Assembly (NCBI RefSeq): GCF_029168945.1
Contig: NC_083604.1
Location: forward strand, 30,747,686 to 30,811,685
Origin: Cannabis sativa
Taxonomy: Eukaryota > Streptophyta > Magnoliopsida > Rosales > Cannabaceae
Reading direction: 5' to 3'
DNA: 64,000 nt
A program made the position numbers and the translations under genes. Shown piece after piece: positions 48,608 through 61,342 of this stretch. How positions within the stretch are numbered: the first letter of the stretch is position 1; each line of letters starts with the position of its first letter. Under the pieces are notes generated by a model, which was not told the origin of the DNA, made no database searches, and saw only the letters and a program-made list of their open reading frames with translations.

Positions 48608-50643
48608 ATTTTCCTATATTAGAAATAATAATTAGTATGGAAATAACTATCTAGAAAATATCTCAATTCTACTAAGTATCTTTTCAAGATCTGGAAAATA
48701 TCTGATTTAAGTTATTATAGAAAGAATCTATAATTTACAAACTTAAAATTTTCCAAACATCATTTAATTAAAGATCAAAATTAGGTGGTAACTCCCTAAT
48801 TTAAAGATATTCCCTTTTTAAGTTTAAAACCAACTTAAAATAATATCTTTTAAGAATCTTCAATAACTAATTCCTAGAATTCCTCAGCTTAATATTATTA
48901 TCAAAATATATTCAAATTTAAGTTAAAAGGAAAGATTAGTTATCACTAATTCATAACTTAAATAAGAATATTTAATGAAATAATAAAAGTAAGTTTCAGA
49001 AAGAATCTAGTTAGTTAAAATTCTTTATTTAATTAAATACAAGAAAAATACAAATAGTTTATCTAGAAATGAAATTCATTAAACTATGTTTTTCTTAAAT
49101 TAATTTCTTCGAAATTAATTATGATGCTATTCAATTTTATTAGGTCAAACTAATATAATTAACCTAGCACAGTTATCCAAATCAGGCAAATGGACCTTCA
49201 CAATTGGGGTTGTTCATGTGAGGGGGGGGGGGGGGGAGGGCTGGGTCCAGTATGTCGCACCCACTTCTAAGGCTCCCAACTCTCACACAAGGCCCAAAAG
49301 AGAGGAATTTAACCTTAAAATGAACAACTGTTATTAATTGAATAGGCCCATTAACTAAATGAGCCTAAATAAAATCTATCAGGTTATGACATTTTATTTA
49401 GCAACAACAACCTATATGTATCTATAATAGAAATTAAACATATAGGCTCACACAGTACACACGTATTTGGATGGATCCTATCATGTTACTAGGTCATACA
49501 CAGATGAAAGAAGTTTGTAAAAATTACCTATTACAAATTATCTACTTGATCTATCATCAATTGAACCATGGGTTAAAATCAGATCATTTGATCTGTCAAC
49601 AAGTTAACCTTGGCAATTTAGATCAAGTAATAATAGGTTTTAGAAAAACTTACAAACAGTCTAAAACACATACTCCTGCAAGAAGGTTAGATCTGGATAG
49701 TTGGATGTAGGATTTATTTAATTTTAAATCCATATTTCGAAAAATAAAATTAAAATTAAACCTACCATTTTGAAAAATTAGGTTTTGGGTAACCTAAATG
49801 CATTTCAAAATTAAATTGCTAACTTTCCTTTTAAATTTCATGCTATTTAATAAATCAAATAATAAAATAGAAAATGGTAAATACATACCCTTTTCTTATT
49901 TTACAATTTAATTTAATTGAAAAATAACAAAATTTAAAAGTTAACAAAAATACCTTATTTCCTCTTTTAAAATTATCGTGATTATTTTCATCTTATTTTA
50001 ATTAAGGTCAAGTTACCAAAAAAAATTAATATCTGACCTTAAAAAAAAATAAAATAATCAAATTTTAAAGGAAATAAAAAAAAATTAAGCAAAACTTGAT
50101 TTTTCCCATTTTCAAAATCAAATTGCACTAATATCTAAAATTAATTTTAAAAATTAAAATTAATTTATTTCTGATAATTAGATTTGAAATTTGAAAAACA
50201 AAAATCAACATACAAAACTACACAAAAAATCGGAATTTAATTCCATGAAATAGCATGAAAAATCGAAAAAAACGAAAAAATAGCAGGTGGAAAGCATGCT
50301 GTCCGCGCGCGTGGATGGGGAGACACAGCCCAGAAAACTGGGCGCAAGCACCCCTGCGCATGATTTCCGCGCGCGTAGGGAAGGTGCGCACCACCTAGGT
50401 TTTTCCGATTTTCAAAAATTCATAACTAATTCAAATTAAATCGAAATCGAGTTCTGTAAAAAAGTAAATTGCTTAGAATTTTCCAAACTATCCTATAAAA
50501 ATAATTCCAGATACAGACAATCAATTATTTTTCCCAGAATTCACAAACATCAATCAAACATCAATATGACACATCATGAAACCATCCAAATCACAAACAA
50601 ATCGTTTTAAGTCCAAATTTCTTGCAAGCAAATCAATTACCAT
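48608..50643 (-). other. Leader of element 2, primer-site-proximal part
   Basis: AT-rich and non-coding, matching about 10016-12156 of element 1 in order. It contains a run of about sixteen G near 49223 and a GC-rich segment at 50281-50400 that element 1 lacks. Confidence 0.75.
50281..50400. other. GC-rich insert in the leader
   Basis: About 120 bp of GC-rich sequence with CCGCGCGCGT at about 50301 and again near 50368. The flanks match element 1 (about 11845-11920), where a short AT-rich segment stands instead. Confidence 0.6.
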
Positions 50644-50655
50644 GGCTCTAATACC
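50644..50655 (-). other. Primer binding site of element 2
   Basis: The minus strand reads TGGTATTAGAGC followed by CATGG, starting after a two-base spacer from the LTR end. It is one mismatch from the initiator-methionine tRNA site used by most plant copia elements. Confidence 0.8.
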
Positions 50656-50658
50656 AGT

Positions 50659-52704
50659 TGTTGGTATTATATTTATCCAGGATCTTAGATCTACTTACAA
50701 GTATGTTGATTTAACAACCTAATATTGAACTTCTAAAACGATGAACTAAACACATAAAAGTTAAGAATAACTTACAGTGATTGCAGCGGAATTAATGTCT
50801 CCTTCCACTCAGATCTCTAACCCTTGATTCCTGTCTGTAGCAGAGTATAATCAAGATCTGAGCCCGAAAGTTCTTCAGTTGGATGTGATCAGTGATTGCA
50901 GCGGAATTAATGTCTCCTTCGACTCAGATCTCTAACCCTTGATTCCTGTATGTAGCAGAGTATAATCAAGATCTGAGCCCGAAAGTTCTTCAGTTGGATG
51001 TGATCCTTCACAGTCTTCCAAACTATAATGAGGTACTGAATGATGTGTGTGGGCACTTCTCTCTCACTAGGAATTTCGAAATTTCTCTCTTGATTTCGTG
51101 TGACACACTTTGCAAAGCAAAGTTTTCTCAAGCAAGCATAAGCACACCAAGAGAAGAGAGGGGGCGGCTATAAATAGGAAAAGGGAAGACCACAACTTTC
51201 CAAATATACAGTTTCCTCTTTTACTGTGTAATTGAATAACTGCCTTATTTAGTGTGATTCACCACTTTCCTATTTAGGCTAGGCTTTGATTAGCAATTAA
51301 ATGACAAATTAAATTGAAAATAATAATTGGGAAAATGCAATGATGTGGCCGGCCATGGTGTGTATGGGCCTCACATGGATTTTGCAGTTTCCTCAATTTT
51401 ATTTCTATTTCTCCAAAAATGCCATTTTTCCAATTCTAATCATTTAAATGCCAAAACTAATTATTTAATAACTAAAATAGATTATTAAAAAATATTGCCA
51501 TTTAAAATTATTAATTCAAACATGCAAAGTCTCATAATTAATAATTAAACCTTGAAACCCTCTTATTTACAATTTCATCCCTAAACTGTGAGAATTCACA
51601 AATTAGACATAGTCTAACTTTTAGAATTATAATTGATTAATCATAAATCAATTATAGAGTCTTACAAACAGTATAGTCTCAACTAGAATGGGGACCATGG
51701 ATCTATATTCTGAGCTTCCAATAAGTTGAACCGATTTACCAAGTAAATCCCTAACTTATTAATTCCTCGTTGAATCCACTCTTAGAACTTCGAATTGCAC
51801 TCTCAGACTTATATAGAGCATATCATATGTTTCACGATATCAATATGCTATCTCATTTAACCATTGTTATAATCTTAATGTGATTTAGAGATCCTCTATA
51901 TAGATGATTTACATCGAGACGGGACCAATTTACCGTTTACACCCCTCAATGTATTTTGCCCATTTGAACACTTAGTTACCTGTAAATGATGTTTTAGTGA
52001 TCTAATATATAGTCACTGAAACAAGAGCTCATCCATTTACTTCTATTTAACTAAGCTCAAAAGGAATCATCACTTTACTTCTATACACCATTAGAAGGTA
52101 TAGATTTCCATATTTATGTTTAGCACTCCCATTCAGTTATGCTATCATGTTCCCAAAATATATGTATTATCCTGACTCAAAGGTAGGCTTTAACTAATAA
52201 ATCAAAGAACAAGAATAGCACTCCTGAGATTGAGCCTAAGCATATCAGGATTTAGATTCTCTTAATCTAAGATCAACTTCTGACATTGACTTGGAAAGAT
52301 ACAACGGTAAGTTTACAATATCTTTAACCAAGTTTAATATCGGTCCAGTCCAATGCATACTCCATGCATTCGAAACCAGTATACTTTGCCAATGTTCTGG
52401 AAAGAACATAACACTTACTCCAAGTGTAAGCATACTTCATCGCTGATTATCACATCAGTGTAAATCCAAAACACTGATGAACAGGGACCAAATCTTTTGA
52501 ATCATATAATCACAATCACATTCCACTGTATTGACGATACTGTAATTGTGAATAACTATATGTTCTGGATTTAACTGATTTTGTGCATATATCAAGTATA
52601 TATATTAAACCATCAACATGTAACATACATGTAATCATAATTCACTTCTAAATTGATAACTAATCAGATTGTAATGAGTTTTATTTAGGGCATAAAACCC
52701 AACA
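50659..52704 (-). repeat. Shared LTR: 5' of element 2 and 3' of element 3
   Basis: 2046 bp with the same ends as 26689-28735. A primer site lies on its left and a purine tract on its right, so it serves two neighbouring interiors. Confidence 0.9.
50776..51005. repeat. 115-bp tandem duplication inside the shared LTR
   Basis: Copies at 50776-50890 and 50891-51005, as at 26806-27035; the second copy has picked up at least two base changes. Confidence 0.9.
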
Positions 52705-52721
52705 AACTCCCACTTGCACTA
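52705..52721 (-). other. Polypurine tract of element 3
   Basis: The minus strand reads GTGCAAGTGGGAGTT against the shared LTR. Confidence 0.8.
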
Positions 52722-54480
52722 GCATAAAACAAGTTGTGCATTACAATCAATCTTTTGTCTTGATCCTCTGATGAAGTATAGTATATTTGAATCCACCCAT
52801 ATGTCTGGAACCAGGTTCATAAAACTCATGAAACCTCCTTAACTTATGCTTTACTCATCAAGGGATACTGAAATCCTTACTGCCCATTAAGTACATCTGA
52901 ACAACCAGAAGACATATCTCTCAAATTTTAAAATTTGGAATTGAGATAATGCAGTGTAGAATTTTCTTCAGTAAAATAACTTTCTGGTAATTTTGAATTT
53001 ACAAAGTTATATCTTCTCCGATGAAGCTTGAATTATTATAGATGGGTTTTAACACTCTTCTATAATGATTCCTCCACCCCCGGGTAACCACCATCTCACA
53101 ATGAGTCGGTGTGCATATCAGGATCACTAATGCATAGTTCCTTAATAACATATACGTCACTTTTGTAAATCTTTCTTGATTGTCCCCTAATGTTCCCCAT
53201 TTGATTACATCTCAGATGGCTCCCACTCAATAGCAGATGTCTGATTAGAAACTTTTAATCTTTTACTATTGTTCTTGGGAACATCTCATTGTGACTTATT
53301 ATCTTAACCTGAAACTGTAAGTTTCTTTAAGATTAGGTCAACAACATAGCAGTCTAGTAATTGAAATGAAAAATACTTGCTAGAGATTTAAGCAATCAAA
53401 TCAAGATACCATAAAATGTTATGAGAAATAGACATCTTGAATCGCCTTTCGAATAGACTATGCAAGAATTCTTCTATCTTATTCTCATAATTCTGATAAG
53501 TTATTTCTATCCATGTGAATGGTTAGACTTGTTTTTATCAGAGGTGTTCTTAAGTTCCTATCACAATTATCAACCAAACGAAGATGGGTAAAGAATTTTA
53601 ATATTCTCCCACTCAACCAAGGTAATGTGAAACATTATCAAAGAACTTTAATGGTATCAATAACTATTACAACAGTAAATCTAAACTGGAACATATAATC
53701 AAGATCAAGGATTTATTCGATAATAGCTAATTTATTATATTATTTCCATGTTTAAAATTATGTGTCACAAAGGGTACTGTAGAATAAAGTCCATCCCTAA
53801 GTTTATAGAGATTATGGTCCACCCCTAAAGGTTGTAAATCTCTAAGTGTGATAGAGAGTTTGTGGAGTTGAATATAATCCAGAGTTCATTAGATATAAAA
53901 AATCGTTTGAACTGCATATTATTCTTAACTTTTCTCCACCCCTATCGGTATCAAAAAGATCTTTTTATTAAACAAATTCTCAAATAATTGTTTTTGGAAC
54001 TAACAATTATTCATAAACATAGAAATAATTTCTAGTGTTTATGCAAGAATTACTACGTAAGGAGTTTAAATACCTTTTGAATTTGCATCAATAATAAAAA
54101 CACATACACATTCAAACATAATAAATATAATAATCGGTAATAGATAAAATAAAGAACTGAAGCTCAACTCATAAATTGCAATATAATTGAAAAAGATATT
54201 TTATTATGAACCCAAAAATGTTTGCAATATTTATGAGAACCAAACAGGGAATTAAGATCCCAAAACTTGAAATCCAAATTGTTTGAAAAACTAAACAATT
54301 AATTCAAATGAAAGAGCTTCTTCTTTATTGTAGATAATCTCCATCCACCATCCAGCTTTCTAATCCAACTCGTTAAGACAAGACCCGAGTTTAAGAAGCT
54401 TTAGCTATAAGAAGAATAATAAACAAGGTTAGTAGTCCGTAATTAATAATCCAAAAGGATAATAATTCACTAAAAACACA
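52722..54480 (-). other. Non-coding interior of element 3 downstream of gag
   Basis: No pol domain is seen. It includes 53542-53972, which element 2 has lost. On the minus strand the gag end carries a donor-like AAGGTATTT, and an acceptor-like TTCTTCTTATAG lies at about 54415-54404, so a spliced extension is possible but unproven. Confidence 0.7.
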
Positions 54481-55353
54481 TCAGTTTATTAAGAAAATAC
54501 CTTGTTTCTTTGCGAGATACTTAGGACATTGGGATTTCCAATGGCCTTTCTCATTGCAGTAGAAACACTTTCCTTTTTGTGTATTGCCAGAAGCTCCAGC
54601 AGTTTTGTTCCTAGCTGCATTCGCAGCTTGAGCTCGCTTCTTGGCATTTTTCCACTTCTTCTTATGATTGGATTTGGAAGTAGAAGCAACAAGTGCCTCA
54701 GGATTACTTGTCTTATTACCATTTCCAGAATACTGAGGTTTATTCCCTCTTTTCTTGGGACCTCCAATCAAATTTTCATATGTCTGAAGGTCATTGACTA
54801 AAGTATGAAAGTCTTGTTCCTTCTTATTCATGACATAATTTGATGTGTAGGGCAGAAAATCTGGAGTCAGACTATTCAAGATGAGACTCACTTGAGTAGT
54901 CTGATCCATTTCAGCACCATGATTCTGGGCTTCCTGGAAATAACTAGCCATCTGGAGAAGGTGATCACGCACATTCTGATGGGGTTCCATCCGTGCGTTG
55001 ATGAATTTCTTAGTCGCGTCAAAACGAGACTGGATAGATGCCATACCGAATAGCTCAGTTAACTGCGTCATGATTTCTGCAGCCGTGACAGTGTTTGCAA
55101 ACCTTGTTTTCAAGGTGTCAACCATGCTGGAAAGCATGAAGTAACGAGCTTTATTGCTAGCATTATGCCAACGCTCGAACTTCTCTTTTACAGCTTTGGT
55201 TGCATTGTCACTTGGCTGCTCAGGGGACGACTCAGTCAACACAAACGAGGCACTTTCACCTATGAGAGCAATATGAATGTTCTCTCTCCACTTTGGGAAG
55301 TTAGACCAATTTAGCTTATTTTCAGTTAAGAGTGACAACATGGGATTTGGCAT
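54481..55353 (-). CDS. gag: Copia-type Gag of a gag-only retrotransposon
   Basis: This is an uninterrupted 290-residue frame on the minus strand. The N-terminal half has the plant copia gag pattern: LNWSNFPKWRENI, RYFMLSSM and LTELFGMASIQSRFDA. The middle has LLQMASYFQEAQNHG and ILNSLTPDFLPY. A basic stretch (NHKKKWKNAKKRAQ) precedes a zinc knuckle, CFYCNEKGHWKSQC (C-x2-C-x4-H-x4-C), which binds RNA. Gag forms the virus-like particle in which reverse transcription occurs. Autonomous copia elements continue into protease, integrase and RT; here the frame ends 14 residues after the knuckle and nothing with pol character follows. The start at 55353 matches that of the sister copy at 34937. Retention of an open gag suggests the family relied on pol from another element. 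Confidence 0.9.
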   Translation of the reverse strand: MPNPMLSLLTENKLNWSNFPKWRENIHIALIGESASFVLTESSPEQPSDNATKAVKEKFERWHNASNKARYFMLSSMVDTLKTRFANTVTAAEIMTQLTELFGMASIQSRFDATKKFINARMEPHQNVRDHLLQMASYFQEAQNHGAEMDQTTQVSLILNSLTPDFLPYTSNYVMNKKEQDFHTLVNDLQTYENLIGGPKKRGNKPQYSGNGNKTSNPEALVASTSKSNHKKKWKNAKKRAQAANAARNKTAGASGNTQKGKCFYCNEKGHWKSQCPKYLAKKQGIFLIN

Positions 55354-56112
55354 TGCAATTCAGGATACTACAAGATAACATATAGATATATGAATTATGG
55401 TTTATCACAAAATCTTATTTAGAAATTATTAGCATACAGCAAGTAGGAATGACTAGAGAAAATACAAAAAAAATTCAATCCTAAATAATTTCTAAGGTTT
55501 TCAACAAACTGATATCAGTGTCCCGTTTAGGCGAGAGTCAAAGCTATCATTCATTGAATAGAGTTGTCAGCTCATCTAGAATAGCAAACATTCTAGCAAC
55601 CTTTTATTCGATCGAAAAAAAAAATCCGACGTTGTCCCGTTTAGGCGAGAGTCAAGGTCATTCTTATTTCATGAGCTTCTACCATTGTTTCATATGTTTG
55701 TAAGTCTTATACAGTACCCACCATTAGGGTGATTAATACCAATATAAAACACTTACAAACATACTTATCTTTCGAGATTGAACGGCGCTAACTTGCTAAT
55801 GAACGTTCCTCCATTAGGGAGGATTACTCACTAAAACAATAGCTATGTAAAACCAACAATGGAGATCGAATATCTCAAAATAATAAAGCTCATTATTTAA
55901 ATCGTATTTTTCTTCTATTATTTATTCATTTTAAATCTATATATATTTATTAAATTTTAAATTTAGAATAGAATCTAAATAAAATTTAATTTAATATTTG
56001 TAAAATTAAACTTAGATGGTTATGAAAATAAAATGAATTATTTCCATCTTAGTGTTAATTTTCCAACAAATATTAAGAAAATTACTTAATTTAAGTTGTA
56101 TTAATTTAAATT
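55354..56112 (-). other. Truncated leader of element 3
   Basis: AT-rich and non-coding, nearly identical to 34938-35696. It carries the direct repeats at 55519-55541 and 55632-55654 and the hairpins at 55719-55731 and 55808-55822. It stops abruptly at 56112 where array begins. Confidence 0.8.
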
Positions 56113-59100
56113 GGAATCAAACCAATCCTGGGACTAGAACCCAGACCTGTGATAGTAACAGGACCCAAACCTAAACCCAAACTCAGATCAGAACCCATAC
56201 CGGGACATGGACCTAGACCGGGACCTGTGACTTAGGACGTAAACCAAGACCGAGACCTTGACCCAGACCGGGACCCGAACCTAGACCTAGACCCAAACCC
56301 AAAAACTGGAGCCAGACCCAGGACCTAAGAACACGACTCAGACCAGGGACCCGAACCTCAGAGTCGCACTAAGACTGGGACCCAAACTGGGACCATAACC
56401 CAAACTGAGACCTAGACTCAAATCGGGACTCGAGACCCGAACCTGAACCGGAACACGAACATGGACCCAGACCAGGACCTAGGACTTGAACATAGATTGG
56501 GGACCCAGACCTGGGAATCGGGCCCACAAACTAGGACCAGAACTGAGGCCTCAGAACTTGGAACAAGATCCATGACCTGACCCCAAACCGAGACCCACAC
56601 TCGGGAGCAAAAATCAAAACTTGAACTGGAGCCAGACTAGGATCTTGGAATAGGAGCAGTACCTGGACTCGGACCTAAACCCAGCACCGGACCCAACTAC
56701 AAACCCTAACCAAGACCGAAACCCAGACCTGAACCTCGCCCTAGACAAAAATCAAGACCTGAACCCAAACTCGAACCCAAACTTGACCTGAACCCATACC
56801 CTGTGACTTGAAACTAGAACCAAAACCAGAAGCGGATCAGGACTTAGGAACAGGACCAGGACCTAAACCCATACCTTAAACTATAACCGGACCAGGACCC
56901 ACACTCAGACACAAACCCACCCTAGGATTGGGTCCCAAACCCGAATCCAACCCCGAACCAGGATGCGGGACCAGAACCAAGACCTAAACTTAGACCTGAA
57001 CATGGAACAGGACTCGGGACCCAAAACTGGGATCGAGACCAAGAATCGCATGCAAGTCTCGGTCTCAGACCTAGACTGAGACCCAGATCGAGACCTGAGA
57101 CATGAACCAAAACCAGACTCTGACCTGTGATTGGGATTCAGATCTTGTTTTGGGATCCGGGAACCAGGGCTTGGACAAGACCCATAGTCGGTGTCTTGAT
57201 TTGGGACTCAGAGAAGGACTTGAAGCTGGACCAGGACATGGACCCAAACCTAGACCTGGGATCCAAAACTGAAACTTGAACCAGAACGTGACCAGGACCC
57301 TGGAACAGGACCGAGACCGTGACGAGGACATAGACCTAGAACGGGAACCAAAACTAAACCTGAACCCAGCCTCAAAACTCAGGCTCAAACCCAGTCCTAG
57401 ACCCAGACTAGGACTGAGACTCGAACCCGAACTCAGGACTCGATCCTAGACCTAGACCAAGCCCCTAACATAAACTGGGATTCAGACCTGGACATGGACA
57501 CGAACCAGACCCGGACTCAAATATCGACCCATACCCAGACTGGCATCGTAACACGGGAGCTGGACCCAGACGTAGACCTAGACCCAAACCTGGGACCCAG
57601 ATCCAGGACCCAAACCTGGACACGGACTCAGACCTAGACCCAGACCGAGATCAGAAAAACCCGTACTCGGACTCGAACTAAGACTCGGACCCTGACCCAA
57701 CCTGGACCCAGACCCAAACCTGGAACCGAACCTGAACACAGAATACGAACTAGAACTGTAACTAGGACCCAAAGCTAAGATAAGAACCAAACCCAAACAA
57801 TAACACAAACTTAGACTGAGACCTTGACTAGGATTGGGACCTGAGACTTGGACATGAACCTTGACCGGGACCTAGACCGGGACCTAGACCTGACCTGGTC
57901 TTAAACCCTCGTCAAGACCTGAGACCCGCAACCCAGACCAGGATCCAGACCCTGACAAGGACCTGAACCTGAACCCAGACCAAGACTGGGACCGAGACTG
58001 GACCCGAATCCAGACCGAGACCTGGACTAAAAGCAAGACTCAGGACTTAAACCCGAACTTGGACCTAGACTAGGACCTAAGAACCAGACTTGGATAGGGG
58101 ACCTAGACCAGGGACCTAGGCCCCGGAACCCAAACCCAAATCTAAATCCAAGACTCGAACCCAACCTAAGACTTGACCTAGACCTGGGAGTCCGAAGTCA
58201 GACCTAGACCTGCAGCCGAAACCTGCCCTAAACCCAAACAAGGATAGGAACTTAGACACGAACCCAAACCATGACCAAACCTGAACCTGGACTCAAACCC
58301 AAAATTGGACCTGAACCTGGGACCTACACCCGGATCTGAACTTAAACCCAGACCGGGATCAAAACCCAAGACTTAGACTTGGAACGAATCCCAGACTCAT
58401 ATCGAGCTCAAAAACTGGGACTCGAACCCGAACCTAGACCAAGACCCAGGACCCTAACCCACACCCGGAGCCCGATCCAGACCTAGAACAAGATCCGAAC
58501 CCAAACCCAAACTCAAACCAGGACTCAAACGCCGACACGAACACGAACACTGACCCAAACTCAAACCCAAACTTGAGCTCAGAATTCCAAGTGGAACTGG
58601 AAGGAAACTAGGACTACGACCAGGACCAGGACAAGGACCAGGACTGAGACACGAGCCCAAACCCAAATAAAAACCCAAACCGAGACCCAAACCCAAACCG
58701 CGACTAGGACCCAAACTTGAACCTAGAACAGGACCCAAACCTAGACCAAAACTAGGACCTAGACCCATAATCGAGATGGGGACCAGGGCAACGAAACAAG
58801 GACAGAGACCCAAGACCCGACCAAAGACCTAGACTTGAACCGAACCAAGACTCGAGATCAAGATTTGGAACTCGGGCCCAGATCCAGACCTAGGAACAAA
58901 CTCGAACATAGCCCCAGACCTTAACTAAGACCGAAACTCGGGCCCAGACACGGTCGTGTACCCAGACTAGGACTGAGAGCCGAACCCAAACAAGGACCCG
59001 AACCTAGACCTAGGACCCAATCCAAGACCCTAACTCGGATGTAGATAGGGATCCTGATACGAACTTTGACCCAGACCCAGGCCTGGACCTGCACCCGGGA

Positions 59101-61342
59101 CCCAAACTTGGACCTGAAATGACCCCTGACCCAGACCGAGATGTGAACCTGGACCCAAACCCAATCCCAGACTCGGATTAGGACTTACACCCTGACCCAA
59201 ACCCGGAACCAAACCCGAACCAAGACACTGAATCAAAATCAAAACTGGGACTAGGAGCTAAAGCCAAACATGGACCCAGACTGGGACTTAGGACTCGGAC
59301 CTGGATGAGGGACTTGGACCTAGGCCTTGGAACCCAGACCTAGATCAGAACTCAGGACTCGGATCCAAACTAGACCATAACCAAGCCCCAAAACTCGAGC
59401 TTAGACCCAATCCCGGACCTGGTCCCGAACCCAGACTAGGACAGAGACTCGAACCCGAACCCAAACTTGAACTCGGGACATGATCTCGAACCCAGACCAA
59501 GCCCTTGATCGAGACTGGGATTTGGACCTAGACATGGACACAAACGTAGACCTAGAACAGAATACCGAACTGGACCCAGACTGGGATCGAAACACGGGAC
59601 CTAGACTAGAACCCAAATGTAGACCCAGACCCGAACTTGGGACCCACACTCAAACCTGGACCCAGCCTGGGATCTGAAAAACCCGTACCCAAAGTCAGAT
59701 TAAGACTCGAACCCCGACCCCAACTTGGACCTAGACCGTGACTCGAAACCAAACCCGGTCCTAGAATTAGAACTGAAACAGTGACTAGGACCCAGACCTG
59801 AGACCATAACCGAACCCAAACCATAACTCGAACACAGACGAGACCTAGATCGAGACCTTGACTAGGACTGGGACGTGAGACCTAGGACCCAAACTTGTAC
59901 CCCGACCTGGACTTGACCTGGTCCTAAACACTCACTGGGACCTAAACGAGGTTCTGGACCCTGATACGGACCAGAACCCGAACCTAGAATAAGACTGTGA
60001 CCGAGACCTGGACCAAAACCCGGATCGGGACCTGGACTCAAACTAAGACTCGAGACCCAAACAAAAATCTGGACCCACACCAGGACTTAGGAACCAGACT
60101 TAGATGGGGGACTTAGACCAGGGACCCAAACCCAAACCAGGACCTGACCTGGACCCGGGAATTGGAAGTCGAACCCAGACTCAGACCCAAAACCTGCCCT
60201 GAATAAAAACCAGGACAGGAACCTAGACACAGACCAGGACAAAACCTGAACCCAGACTTGAACCCAAAATCCGACCTGAACTCAGGACCCGAACTCAGAC
60301 CCATACCTAGAATAAGACCCAAACATAGACTTGGACCTAAACCTAAACTCGAACACAGACCGAGATTGGAACCCAGGACTTACACCAAGAATTGAACCCA
60401 AACACAGATTGAGTTCAAAACTTGGGACTTGAACATGGACCTGGACCCACACCAAGGACCCGAACCCACACTCGGAGCCTAATCAAGACCTAGACCAAAA
60501 TCCGGACCCGAACCCAAACTTAGAATAGGGATTAAACCCCGACCTGAACTCGAATCCAAACGCAATCTCCGAATCACAACCAGAACTAGAATCAGACTAG
60601 GACCCGGACCAAGACCAGGACCTAAACCCCAACCCGAACCCAAATAAAAACCCAGACCGAGACCCAAACGTGAACCAAGACTAGGACTCAAACCCGAACC
60701 TAGACTAGGACAAAAACCCAAACTAGAACTGGGACTGTGACTTAGAATTGGGATAGGGACCTAGGAACCAGAATAAGGACAGGGACGTAGCACCCGACCC
60801 CCGACTAGGACTTGAACCTAGGACCCAGCTCGTGACTTGGCACCTAAAATAGAACCAAACTGGGACCCAAGATTGTTATTTGGATCTGGACCCAGTGCTT
60901 GGACCGAACCCATAGCCGCTGTCTGCACCTGGTGACCAACCCCGGACCTGAACCCAAACCAGGACACGAACCCAGACCCAGACATGAACCCAGTCCCAGA
61001 CCCAAACTTAGACCTGAACTCGTACCCTGTGACCCAAAATTAGAACCGAAACTGGAAGTAGACCGGGACCCGAGAATGGGACCAAAACTAGGATATGGGC
61101 CTGGAACCGTAATAGGACCTAGACCTAGACTCGAAACCGTAACTAGACAAGGAACCAGACTCCAACTCAAGCCTAAACACGAACTGGGATCCAGACCTGG
61201 ATCCCAATCCAGACCTAGACTCGGGACCCAAACCCGCAACCAAACTCCTACCCAAACATGGAACCAGACTCGGGACACAAAATAGGGGCCGGGACCTAGA
61301 ACCGCACCCCAGTCTCTATCCTGCACCCAAACTCAGAACCAG
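56113..61342 (+). repeat. Degenerate hexamer array, C-rich strand on top
   Basis: RACCYR units with core anchors at about 57167-57210 and 60894-60936 and TGTGAC modules near 56811 and 61030. The stretch 56580-57500 resembles 22810-23700 and 480-1350; 58090-61342 is the second copy of 13508-16703. No gene is supported. Confidence 0.85.

Larger units (their letters stand above)
26689..56112 (-). mobile_element. Tandem non-autonomous copia elements sharing an LTR (elements 2 and 3)
   Basis: On the minus strand the order from the right is: truncated interior with gag (56112-52705), LTR (52704-50659), primer site, interior with broken gag and two nested insertions (50643-28736), LTR (28735-26689). 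The LTR at 50659-52704 is the 5' LTR of element 2 and the 3' LTR of element 3. It is flanked on its left by a primer site and on its right by a purine tract. The interior codes only for Gag. The far LTR and 5' leader of element 3 are lost at the array junction at 56113. Confidence 0.85.
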
